Assembly (NCBI GenBank): GCA_004764695.1
Contig: SMSO01000032.1
Coordinates: 2,506,501 to 2,570,500, forward strand
DNA length: 64,000 nt
Reading direction: 5' to 3'
DNA from: Schizochytrium sp. TIO01
Lineage: Eukaryota; Sar; Bigyra; Thraustochytrida; Thraustochytriidae
The notes under the pieces were generated by a model that was not told the DNA's origin, ran no database searches, and was given only the letters and a program-made list of their open reading frames with translations. Of this stretch, positions 11,209 to 20,086 are shown piece by piece. A program made the translations under genes and the position numbers. Numbering within the stretch: position 1 is the stretch's first letter; each line of letters begins with the position of its first letter.

Positions 11209-11915
11209 TGGGCGGTCTCTTCTCTGGAGGGGACACCCATGAGCCTGTTAAGAAAATTGAGCTCTCTTCTACCCCCAGTTGCGCATCTCATTCGATGGCC
11301 AAGTTACTGATGACAGGCATTGCAGCGACCTACGCCTGCAAATGTTACGTTTTGAAGGTGCATTACACGATACTGTCAACTTCTCTAAAAAAATGAAGAT
11401 GCAAAGTCCTAAGAATAGATTCTCTAGAGCTTCATTCACTATCGAGCTTGAGGTTTGGCAAACTTCAAGCCTTCAAGAAGATAGATATCAACAGCTCTCT
11501 CACATTGTCCAGTGACTCTGACTCTGAGTCTGGCCTTCTAATAACATAATTGTAGTGCTCTCTTTGTCCCATAGCTATGTACTAGTACCATAAACTATAG
11601 ACCAGTTACCTAGTTCTTCCGAGTTCCCTACTAAGTAAGTAATATGTATACCAAAACCCTGAAATGACTTAAGCAAGGCTGCCGAAAGCTGGTCAGTTCG
11701 CTTTCCGGCGCTGTGGCGCGAGCTCCCAAAAGGTTTTCTCACTCTTCGGCGCGTTTTTTGGCGCCGGATCGTTGACGATCATTCGATTCCCTCTTTCCTT
11801 CCTTTCTCCTTTTTTTCATTTGTTCATTCGTTCGCTCGCTCGTTCGTTCTTTATCGAGGTATGCTTGAGAAGAGAACACAGTTGGCGTGTAATTGATAGC
11901 AGCGCAACTGTATGT

Positions 11916-11917
11916 GT

Positions 11918-11961
<44 letters not shown>

Positions 11962-11963
11962 TC
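11916..11963. repeat. (TTTC)n microsatellite
   Basis: About 48 bp of near-perfect TTTC tetranucleotide, preceded at 11821-11850 by a related TTCG/CTCG run. Confidence 0.9.
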
Positions 11964-12598
11964 CTTTTTACTTTTTAATAATTTCACTTTTAATGTTTAA
12001 AAAATAGATTTGATATTAATAAACATGACAAATTGAAATTATAAAATATAAATAAGAGTTATCGGTGCAGAATGGCAGAAATGTGGACGGAGGATGAGAA
12101 CCTTCACTGATTCATGATTGCTCGCAACGCGGTCGATCGAAGACTGTGGCTCTCTTTCTAGGCACCAAAATAGCTCTGGTTATATGATACCCAACAACAC
12201 AGGCACCTAGGCAGGAGACTGACTGCATTTGTGTGCAAGCAAGAAAAGATGATTTGATCTGAGTCATCGTAGTCCCAGAACCCCTTTTGTGTACTTTCCT
12301 GATAACCCCCTGCAGCTCTTGTTTGTCGACAGAGTACCTGGCACGGAGGGGTTATGATGGGAGTACCTAATAGGACAGATGAGGTGTAAGGCACCAGGTA
12401 CGTACGCCTAACCGACACTTATGAGTAACGGTAGGATAGCGCTGTGGTTAGTCCGATTTTGTGACTAAGAAAACAGAAAATCGAAGCAAAGAACTTCTTT
12501 AGCACAAAGATTGAGATGAAAGGATGATTGATGATCATAGATGATTGATAGATTCTCTTTTCTGTCTGCTTTGGAAGGTCAGTTTAGTTTACGTATTT

Positions 12599-12670
12599 AC
12601 TTTCTTTCTTTCTTCTTTCTTACTTTCTTTCTTCTTTCTTTCTTTCTTTCTTTCTTTCTTAGGAAAGAAA
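12599..12670. repeat. (TTTC)n interrupted microsatellite
   Basis: About 60 bp of TTTC with TTC and TTAC interruptions, followed by AGGAAAGAAAGG. The last units and this sequence form an imperfect hairpin. Confidence 0.85.
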
Positions 12671-13112
12671 GGCAAAAGCTCAAGCGAAGGATGTACAACG
12701 ATCACTTTTGATGATGTTGTTTGCATTGCGAAATGATTGGCACCTGCATGTGAAGTGAAGGTACGGGGGCAGTGGGCTTCGCTGGCAGCAGACACGAGCA
12801 AGTGCGCTGGAGCTTCCTGGGCAATGAGGGAGTCAAATGCGAGTGAATTGAGCAAAGAAAAAGGAGAAGGAGTAAGAAAGAGAAGAAAAGAGCAAGATTA
12901 AAGTTTTTAGTGTTTTTTTAAAAAGCGAGTTCGAGTTATTTAGTTGAAACGCGCTAGTGGTAGAGAAAATGGTAGATGGTGTTAGCAGTGGTTTAGCAGA
13001 GAGGCGAAGCAGAATAATTGATCAAAAGCGCATCATCTCTCGAACTCGCAATCAAAGCGATTTGGTTGTGCTGGTTCGCCGAGGCCCGAGCGGCAATCAG
13101 GGCTGCTGCAGA

Positions 13113-14495
13113 ATGCGGTGGGGTGCTGCACGAAGGCTGCTAGTAGCGCTGGCTGCAGCATTGGCGCTGGCGACTCCTGCGGCTGCGCAAGAGACGGTTG
13201 TGCGCAGGCCACGCGCAGGCGGCCTGGGCGGTGGCAATGGCGGAGCGAGGTTTGCACAAGGGCAGCTCGGTGGAGTACGCACGAACAACCACCCACTGAG
13301 GAACACAAGCCCGACATTCGGAGACATCGGGTTCCCAACGACCGTGCTCAAAGATGTGGACGCATCGGGAGAGGCACAGAAGCGAGACGCAGAGATTGTG
13401 CTCAGGGCGTTCGACAGCTTCTTTAACTCGCCCAGAGTCTGTTCCAACCCGGAGAACTCGCTCAGCTTTCGTAACAGAGGTGCAGGAGAAGGACTCGGGT
13501 CGCTGCTTAACGGGTATGTAATTACATTTGCACGTGCGCTGACAGGTGGACAAAGACTATGCTCGCACGAAGCAACGACAAATTATGTGAACTCCTCGTC
13601 ATGCCCTGCACAATCGTGGGAATGCCTGTTCGAGCCAATTAGTACAGAGTGCCCGTGTGCTGATAATTTACCAGGATCGATGAAACCGAGACATGCTGAC
13701 AGGTGCTTCGACATGTCTGACCGTGAGTCTTACTCAAGTAATGGCCTCCGGACTTACATCTATGAAGCGATTAAATCGTTCTTTGACGAGCCGCTGCCAA
13801 TGCGGGATGATCACTGGTACATGGCACTTCTCTACCATTATGTGCTACGACCGAATGAGAAATTGCGCAACTTTCGCGATGCGCTGCGGACTTCCTTATT
13901 TCCTGATATCAACTTTAAAGATGCAATCGCCTGCCACGTGCGCCGTGGAGACCACTGGATGGGCCAGCATCATGAAGATCAGTCCTTCGTCGAAACTATC
14001 AAGGCAGTGGCTAATGCAACCAGTTCTACGACAGTTCTTCTGGCCTCGGATGATTTTACGGCCTTGAAAACCTTTCCTGATAAACTCAAACCGCTTCGTG
14101 TAATTTCTATTCCTGGAAATTACTCAATCCTCCATGAGCTAGAGAATGTTTGTAATGGCAGGTCGCGGAAATGCCAAGCAGCCAAATTTCTCCGCTCCAA
14201 GGGCTCAAGTGATGAAGGTCTGCTTCTTATGTCGCAGATTCTTCTTATGGCTGAAACAAAAGTCACTATCGGTAGTATAGGATCGAACTTTGCACGTTTG
14301 ATTCATCAATTACAGTGGGCACGCTCTATTCTCCAGGGAGAAGGAATGCCGCACCCTATGTTAAGTTTTATGGAAATGTCAGGCGCACAATATTTTGCCT
14401 GCGGATGGCGTCGCTCCACCCATCTTATGCGTAGTAGCGCGGTTGCGCGTAAGGAATGGGTTGCACGATATAAGTTCTACAAATCAATCGAATAA
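13113..14495 (+). CDS. secretory FUT8/NodZ-like alpha-fucosyltransferase
   Basis: The 460-residue product resembles GT23-type fucosyltransferases, Golgi enzymes that transfer fucose from GDP-fucose to glycans. The diagnostic motif is CHVRRGDHW at about 274-282 (H-x-R-R-G-D, GDP-fucose contact in FUT8 and NodZ). Upstream is GSLLNGYVITFARAL (129-143), matching the first Rossmann-like helix, and WECLFEP (169-175) in a Cys-rich segment. Near the C-terminus, IGSNFARLIHQLQ (389-401) corresponds to the S-x-x-R acceptor/donor loop. I chose the ATG at 13113 because MRWGAARRLLVALAAALALATPAAA is a clean signal peptide (residues 1-25); the frame is open upstream to an ATG at 12969, which would bury it. 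The stop lies 19 nt inside the convergent WW-protein ORF. GT23 is favoured, but another HxRRGD fucosyltransferase group (GT65/GT68-like) remains possible. Confidence 0.7.
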   Translation: MRWGAARRLLVALAAALALATPAAAQETVVRRPRAGGLGGGNGGARFAQGQLGGVRTNNHPLRNTSPTFGDIGFPTTVLKDVDASGEAQKRDAEIVLRAFDSFFNSPRVCSNPENSLSFRNRGAGEGLGSLLNGYVITFARALTGGQRLCSHEATTNYVNSSSCPAQSWECLFEPISTECPCADNLPGSMKPRHADRCFDMSDRESYSSNGLRTYIYEAIKSFFDEPLPMRDDHWYMALLYHYVLRPNEKLRNFRDALRTSLFPDINFKDAIACHVRRGDHWMGQHHEDQSFVETIKAVANATSSTTVLLASDDFTALKTFPDKLKPLRVISIPGNYSILHELENVCNGRSRKCQAAKFLRSKGSSDEGLLLMSQILLMAETKVTIGSIGSNFARLIHQLQWARSILQGEGMPHPMLSFMEMSGAQYFACGWRRSTHLMRSSAVARKEWVARYKFYKSIE

Positions 14496-17400
14496 AAACT
14501 TCTCCGCCCTCCACCATGCACATGGACATGCGTGTATTCACCAGTAGCGTCATTGGCTTCTAAATTTGCTGTTGTTTCTGGCAAACTATTTTCAGCTTGA
14601 GCGGCGTCAACAATTTCACCTCCGTCGCCTGTTGCCTCGCTTCCCCATTGCGCGTACGAATACGGGAGATAGCCTTCAGCTGGAGGTTCCCACTGCGACT
14701 CACCCGTAACTACGTGCTGATAGTACATGTACCCACTCGTCTCGTCGTAAACTTCATACCAAACGAGTTCTTCACCATTTGCACTGTATCCACTAGCCTG
14801 TAGTTGTTTTGCCATATCTTCACGGCTAGGTAACCGAGACCCACCTGCTGAAGGCGGCAATGCCGACCTTGGTGGACTTGGTGGCTTTTTCACTGGCACC
14901 TCCTGACCTTGTTTAGTACCTTCATCATAGTCTCCTTGTTCATCTGACTCTCTTGTTGTCGTTCTTTCTGTTTCTATTGTTGGTAGTTCTGCTGGTTCTC
15001 TATTTCCATGTTCTTCATGGAAATCGCCTTCATCATAGACTCCTTCCACTTCTGTTTCTGCCGTATCACCTCTCCCCGCGTTGTAAGATCCCTCCTCTAT
15101 ATACCCGTCTTCCTCGCCTTCAGGCCTCACAGAATTGTCTTGTTCCTCAATTGGTAATCCTTGAAGATATCGGTCTCCCGCGTCTTGTTCCTCTTGGTAG
15201 TATGGTTCTTCTACTATTGTCTCTGTTTTGCCTTCTGCTTGTTGGTCATATGCTCCCGCGTCTTGTTCCTCTTGGTAGTATGGTTCTTCTACTATTGTCT
15301 CTGTGTTGTCTTCTACTTGTTGGTCATAAGGTTCTTCTGTATACTCCTCTGACTCACCTTCAGGCCTCACAGAATTGTTTGGTTCCTCACTTGTTAACTC
15401 TTGAAGATCTGCATCTTCCGCGTCTTGTTCGGGCCAAACAGATTTGTTTTGTTCCTCAATTGATAGCTCTTGAAGATCTCTGTCTCTCACGTCTTGTTCC
15501 TCTCGATTGTATGATTCTTCTACGAATGTCTCTGCCTCGCCTTCTGGCCATGTAGCTCTGTCAGGCTTATCAGAATCTATTGGTATATCCTCTTTGCCGT
15601 TGGCTTCTTCAGTGTCTCCAAGTGGCCCCTCTCTCATATTTTCATATGTGTCACCGGTCTCCTTTGTTTCTGCATTAGCTTCTGCACCAGGATAAATACT
15701 TTCGTGAATGACACTCACCTCCTGTACATTCAGATTTTCCAGAGCAGAATTCTCAGGGCTATTAGCCTGTATTTTCTCAGCCTCGCTCGGTTCAAATTCA
15801 GAGTTTATTGATTGTTTGGAAGCTACGCTAGAACTTGGAGGACCATGTGGATGCACTTCACTCATATCTTGATTGATATCACGAATGCCGACACCCTCTC
15901 CTAGACTGCTGCCCAAGTCCTGAACGATAGTCTGATCCCTACGTTCGTGCCCCTCTGTTTCATGTTTGTTTGTCAAGTCTTGACCCGCTTCTTCATTAGT
16001 CAAATCTTCATATGAGTTGACGATATTAGAAAGGCCATGTGGCACATTACTACTACTATTTTTGTCAAAATCTGCCTCAGTATCTTTGTCAGCCTCCTTG
16101 ATATTAACCTCGCCCTCATGATCGGTAGCTTCCTCAGGGAGTCTAACTGGATCAGCATTGCTTATCATATCTTCATTACATTCTGCTATAGAAGCTGAAA
16201 GTTGCGTTTCTGCCTGCTGGGTCTCAATATTGGAATTCCCCAAAGCTCTTTCGGCATCTCCCTCGATTTCAACATAGGGTCCACCAGAACCTTGCGCAGG
16301 TTTGCTACTTTCGATTTTATTATTAAATGTAACATTTGTCTCATTCATATGATTGCCCTCATCAAGAGCCAAGATACTTTGATTTTCGTCATATCCGCTA
16401 GAGTCTTCTGCATAGACAGGAGGAAAGGAATTCACATTCTCACCCGGAATAGAAATATCCTTCAAAGCGGCGTGGTGTAAAATGTCTCCCTCATTGCTCT
16501 TGTCAGTAACTTGTGCTTCAGTCCTGTCGCCCACAACCTCAGCTTCTTCGGTTTTTACCTTAACTTCGTTAGTTATAGAAGAAATGGCAGGATCTGCACT
16601 TATTTTAGGACCGCTTGTTGGCTTTGGAAGGGATGCAGAATCCTCCTCAGAAGTTGATTGTACATTGCTACTATCGTGTGGAAGGGCTATTGTCTCTATC
16701 ACGTTTTCTGTGGCATGGACTACTGTGGATAAAGTTGAGTGAAGTGTTCCTGTCTCTACATTATTCTTGACGGCATCCTTCGACTGGGTCAATCTATTAT
16801 TTTCATCTTCACTCAATGATTCAGTGGATTCAGATCCCTCCCTTTTGAAACTAGTAGATTTACGCGGGATTGAGTCCGTTCCAATATCGCGTGCAGATTG
16901 ATTTGGCATTGTGAATTCATTTTGTATCGGATGTTCATACATTTTAGTGCTCATTTGCAGCAAATTTGAAGCCGCATTTAAAGATGTGTCAGAAGTTCCT
17001 TCTGCTGGAGTTTGACTAGAAATGAAATCCGCATTTAAAGGTGCAGGGAGTATGTCCAGGGGCTTGTCAGAAATGTTGCCATTCAAATTTTCCTCAGAAG
17101 AAACCAGCGACAATTCGAGGGGTTCTGATTTAGAGTTTTCAAGCAATTGGTAAGAATCGTCGCTCTGACCTAAGACAAGATCCATTTCCACCAGCCTTTC
17201 TTTTTTAACTTGATCGTGCGTCATTAAATGACTCTTTTTGCCATCAAGTAGCGCGGCATCGCTGCTGTCGTATGATGGGGCTATGAGACTTTCCTGTTTG
17301 GCTTCATGAGCCTGTAGTACATCAAAACTTTGATCACTTCTACGGATATCACGGTCTTGGTTTAGAGGTGGGTCTAAATAAGGACTGCCCGCATGCTCGT

Positions 17401-17896
17401 TGTCCACTATGACTTGAGAAGTTTTACGATCAGTTGTTTCACTTGTGTTTCGCTGATCGTCTTTTGAGTCATCAGAATTTTTCTCCACGTCTGGAACCAA
17501 AGCATGAGTCTCCTTAACTGCGATTGCAGATTCTTCGTGTTCCTCAATTCTTGGTGGATGGGTTGGCGTTGTTGACTCTTGACGTGAAGAAAGAGGTCCT
17601 GTAGAAAGCGATCTTTGCGAAGGTGGTTTTCCTGCGGGCGAAGGTGGTGGTGCTGGCCTTGCTGGTGGTGGAGGTGGATTTCCTCGACCCATAGGAGAAC
17701 CTAATGGGGGCTGAACCTTTGGCCCTGCTTGCGTTGTGCTGATACTCAGAGATGGTGAACCAATCAGACCAGAAAAACAATCACTGGTAATTTCTTGGGC
17801 CTGTTGCTGCTGAGAATTTGAAGGGGTATTCGTAGGGGGAGGGGGGGGAGATCGATACGAGCTAGAGCTAGGAGATACCCTTTCAAATGATGCCAT
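14477..17896 (-). CDS. large acidic WW-domain protein
   Basis: This 1139-residue protein is mostly disordered and rich in Glu, Asp, Ser and Thr. A single WW domain sits at about 1043-1072, with Trp1046 and Trp1069 and the central aromatic run (YMYYQH) between; WW domains bind proline-rich ligands. The N-terminus has proline runs (SPPPPPTN, NPPPPPARPAPPPSP) that could bind WW or SH3 domains. Residues about 840-960 contain repeated EEPYYQEEQDAG blocks. Only 10 nt separate this ATG from the stop of the same-strand coiled-coil ORF, and this frame stays open upstream to about 18098, so it may be the C-terminal part of a longer protein. No function beyond adaptor or scaffold can be inferred. Confidence 0.75.
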   Translation of the reverse strand: MASFERVSPSSSSYRSPPPPPTNTPSNSQQQQAQEITSDCFSGLIGSPSLSISTTQAGPKVQPPLGSPMGRGNPPPPPARPAPPPSPAGKPPSQRSLSTGPLSSRQESTTPTHPPRIEEHEESAIAVKETHALVPDVEKNSDDSKDDQRNTSETTDRKTSQVIVDNEHAGSPYLDPPLNQDRDIRRSDQSFDVLQAHEAKQESLIAPSYDSSDAALLDGKKSHLMTHDQVKKERLVEMDLVLGQSDDSYQLLENSKSEPLELSLVSSEENLNGNISDKPLDILPAPLNADFISSQTPAEGTSDTSLNAASNLLQMSTKMYEHPIQNEFTMPNQSARDIGTDSIPRKSTSFKREGSESTESLSEDENNRLTQSKDAVKNNVETGTLHSTLSTVVHATENVIETIALPHDSSNVQSTSEEDSASLPKPTSGPKISADPAISSITNEVKVKTEEAEVVGDRTEAQVTDKSNEGDILHHAALKDISIPGENVNSFPPVYAEDSSGYDENQSILALDEGNHMNETNVTFNNKIESSKPAQGSGGPYVEIEGDAERALGNSNIETQQAETQLSASIAECNEDMISNADPVRLPEEATDHEGEVNIKEADKDTEADFDKNSSSNVPHGLSNIVNSYEDLTNEEAGQDLTNKHETEGHERRDQTIVQDLGSSLGEGVGIRDINQDMSEVHPHGPPSSSVASKQSINSEFEPSEAEKIQANSPENSALENLNVQEVSVIHESIYPGAEANAETKETGDTYENMREGPLGDTEEANGKEDIPIDSDKPDRATWPEGEAETFVEESYNREEQDVRDRDLQELSIEEQNKSVWPEQDAEDADLQELTSEEPNNSVRPEGESEEYTEEPYDQQVEDNTETIVEEPYYQEEQDAGAYDQQAEGKTETIVEEPYYQEEQDAGDRYLQGLPIEEQDNSVRPEGEEDGYIEEGSYNAGRGDTAETEVEGVYDEGDFHEEHGNREPAELPTIETERTTTRESDEQGDYDEGTKQGQEVPVKKPPSPPRSALPPSAGGSRLPSREDMAKQLQASGYSANGEELVWYEVYDETSGYMYYQHVVTGESQWEPPAEGYLPYSYAQWGSEATGDGGEIVDAAQAENSLPETTANLEANDATGEYTHVHVHGGGRRSFYSIDL
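15172..15327 (-). repeat. 78-bp in-frame tandem repeat in WW protein
   Basis: Two nearly identical 78-bp units (26 codons) encode TETIVEEPYYQEEQDAG plus a variable tail. A looser 240-bp periodicity is seen between 15117 and 15357 (CAGGCCTCACAGAATTGT). Such coding repeats are prone to length variation. Confidence 0.8.
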
Positions 17897-17906
17897 TTGA
17901 GTATCC

Positions 17907-19250
17907 TTATTTTGCGGAGTTGGCGCCCCCTGCGGTGGAAGGTGGATAAAGAGGTTGAGCTGGAGGCGTTGGTATTGGCTTTTGGCTTTGCTCGGTAACG
18001 CTTGTGTCGATAGCCCCTGGACGAAATCTGAATGGCCCCTGAGAAGATGTCTTAGCCTTGGGAGATGGTTTCGCCTTCGATTTGGGGCTCTCGGCCGCTA
18101 ATACGTTCCTCCTTGACTTACTTGACCCATGACTTGATGAAATATTATTAGCTTTGCTGTGTGTAGCTTTCGATGGTTTTTCGTATGAGTGTTTCGGACT
18201 GAAAGTGTCGATTTCTGTGATAGGTTTAGGAGACACCATTTGCATAGATGGTGGTTTGGGTAGCGGTTTATATTTGGGTTTAAAAGACATTGGTTCAAGA
18301 GGTTCCTGTAATAAATCAAGTTCTCGGTGGCTTTCTGCAGAAATGGCGCGGCTGGACCATGAATGTTCTTCGAAATTTGCTTTTCGAGGCGGCTGAAGCT
18401 GTGGTTGTGGATGAATAACTCGTTTAAGGCGCGACGGAGATGATTTGACTGGGCTCAAACTTCTGACCTCCTTCATTCTTTGTTGCCTCTCAGCTTCGCG
18501 ATCTTGAATTCTCTTTTGTGCCTCACGGAAGGCTCTGCGAGCCCTTGCGCGTTCCCTCTTTCTTTCATGTAATTTCTTTTGCTCGCGCTGCTCCAGAAGT
18601 TCATCCATTTCGGCATCTTTTTGAGCTATCATCAAACGTATTGCGCGACGACGGCGAGCTTCAGCACGTGTCTTTTCTCGCTCTATGTCCAGTTCTTGTA
18701 ATCTCCGCTTTTCTGGTCTCCTCGCCATTGATAAGGACTTATTATAGCCTGGCATCTCTTCATCCTGGTCTTTCTCTTTGACAGCACGATTTGCCCATTG
18801 AATTACCTCATATGGAGAAACGTACGGTTTCGCAAGTGCTACCGCCCGTTCTTCAAGTTGACAAACACCTGGCTCTGGTATATTGCTCGAGTACCATGCA
18901 TCATCGGCGGTGTTGATTGATATAATACGGAGATTCTTTTGCTTGCGCTCCTGAAATGTAATAAAGAATTTCTCAAGGAAAGCGTCGTCAGTCACGCCAG
19001 GGTGACGTTTCACAGCTTCCATCCACACACTGCGCGCAAAGCCACTTTCATCCTTTAAGAAGTTACGAAGGTACTCTTGTCGTCGCTGAGTTCCTTGTGT
19101 TCGAAGCAACTCGCGCAACAAGTGAAGATCCTCTTCAAAGTTCCGCGGATATACGTGCGATGGTGGCGGATCATACGATTCCCCCTTCTTCAAGTGCGAG
19201 TTACCCGAACCCTGTTTTTGCGAGGCCCGAGTTGTCAAGTGATGTGTCAT
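17907..19250 (-). CDS. coiled-coil, basic Ser/Pro-rich protein (or 5' part of WW gene)
   Basis: From the ATG at 19250 the product has 447 residues; I recognise no family. After a globular-looking 160-residue N-terminal part (NFEEDLHLLRELLRTQ, VWMEAVKRHPGVTDDAF) comes a charged coiled coil rich in Arg and Glu (about residues 180-265), then a basic Ser/Pro-rich tail. The frame is open upstream to 19329 and encodes FLAAIAVIASLG directly before the ATG, a hydrophobic stretch that would resemble a signal sequence, but no ATG precedes it; a 5' exon may be missing. The tail composition flows into the P/S-rich start of the WW ORF 10 nt downstream, so both may be one gene. Confidence 0.6.
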   Translation of the reverse strand: MTHHLTTRASQKQGSGNSHLKKGESYDPPPSHVYPRNFEEDLHLLRELLRTQGTQRRQEYLRNFLKDESGFARSVWMEAVKRHPGVTDDAFLEKFFITFQERKQKNLRIISINTADDAWYSSNIPEPGVCQLEERAVALAKPYVSPYEVIQWANRAVKEKDQDEEMPGYNKSLSMARRPEKRRLQELDIEREKTRAEARRRRAIRLMIAQKDAEMDELLEQREQKKLHERKRERARARRAFREAQKRIQDREAERQQRMKEVRSLSPVKSSPSRLKRVIHPQPQLQPPRKANFEEHSWSSRAISAESHRELDLLQEPLEPMSFKPKYKPLPKPPSMQMVSPKPITEIDTFSPKHSYEKPSKATHSKANNISSSHGSSKSRRNVLAAESPKSKAKPSPKAKTSSQGPFRFRPGAIDTSVTEQSQKPIPTPPAQPLYPPSTAGGANSAK

Positions 19251-19289
19251 AGTTCCCAGTGATGCAATGACAGCAATGGCTGCCAGCAA

Positions 19290-20086
19290 GAACTTTGCCT
19301 TGCAATTGGACTCACTCCCTGGTGCTTTTTAATCGAGCATCACAAGCGCCAGAGCAGACCTGGTCGCCCTTTCATCAGAAGATACTCAACAGGAGAAAGA
19401 ATGTGACACAAATGAATTCTCAGCGGCGCGGACTCATACGGCCGTTCTCGCAAGTGCTGCTCTCAAGACCGCAGAACTCAGAAGGTGTGCACTCACCTTC
19501 ATTTGGTCTCACGTGACCAAGCGACGGTTAAATTAGTATCCTAATTTTGGCAAACGAAAGTAACTTACATATGCTTTACTGTTGAACAGTACGTCACGAA
19601 GTTTGAACCTTGATAGGAGCACAATCGACACTCTTCTTGGTAAGCTATGTATCTTTAAAGAGCCAGACCCCGTAACCTCAAGTGTGAAGCTCTAACTTTC
19701 TTCATAAGTATCGTCTGCGCGTACCAAAAGAAATGTTTTTCTACTCCCAGAAATAACCAACCACAAAATCGCACGTTGCAATACCCATCTTCAGTTCGGA
19801 ATTAGTAGACACGATCCTTCTACCCCCACGTGGTAGCGGAGACCAACAGAGTCCAGGTCACCTCAGAGGGAGCTCGAAGCAGTTCTTGTGCAAGATTGCT
19901 TGAACGAAGCTTTGGCTCTATTGGATAAAATAAAAATCAGGTATTAAAAAAGAAAATAAAAATTAGTATTAAAAAAGCACCACTGCGATTGTCTCTTTTT
20001 AATTGAACTAAAATGACCTCGGGGAAGGGATGAAAGAAGCTCATTTTCAATCATTGGAAATCTTCACACAAACCTTGAACGACGGC
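19290..20086. other. divergent intergenic region
   Basis: About 800 bp between the start of the coiled-coil gene (-) and glucosidase II beta (+). It must hold the promoters of both or a shared one. I see no gene and no assignable element; an A-rich run near 19926-19975 precedes the + strand gene. Confidence 0.5.

Larger units (their letters stand above)
11209..13112. other. intergenic with TTTC microsatellites
   Basis: No supported gene. The stretch contains two TTTC arrays, a TTCG/CTCG-type run at 11821-11850, and an AT-rich block at about 11965-12060. Open frames across the arrays read KERK or FLSF repeats and are artefacts. The 5' part up to 11518 has two overlapping open frames of about 75 codons that could be further decayed remnants. 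Confidence 0.5.

Noticed and set aside
11739-12855. ORFs reading KERKKERK or FLSFFLSF
   Set aside because: They are translations of TTTC microsatellites.
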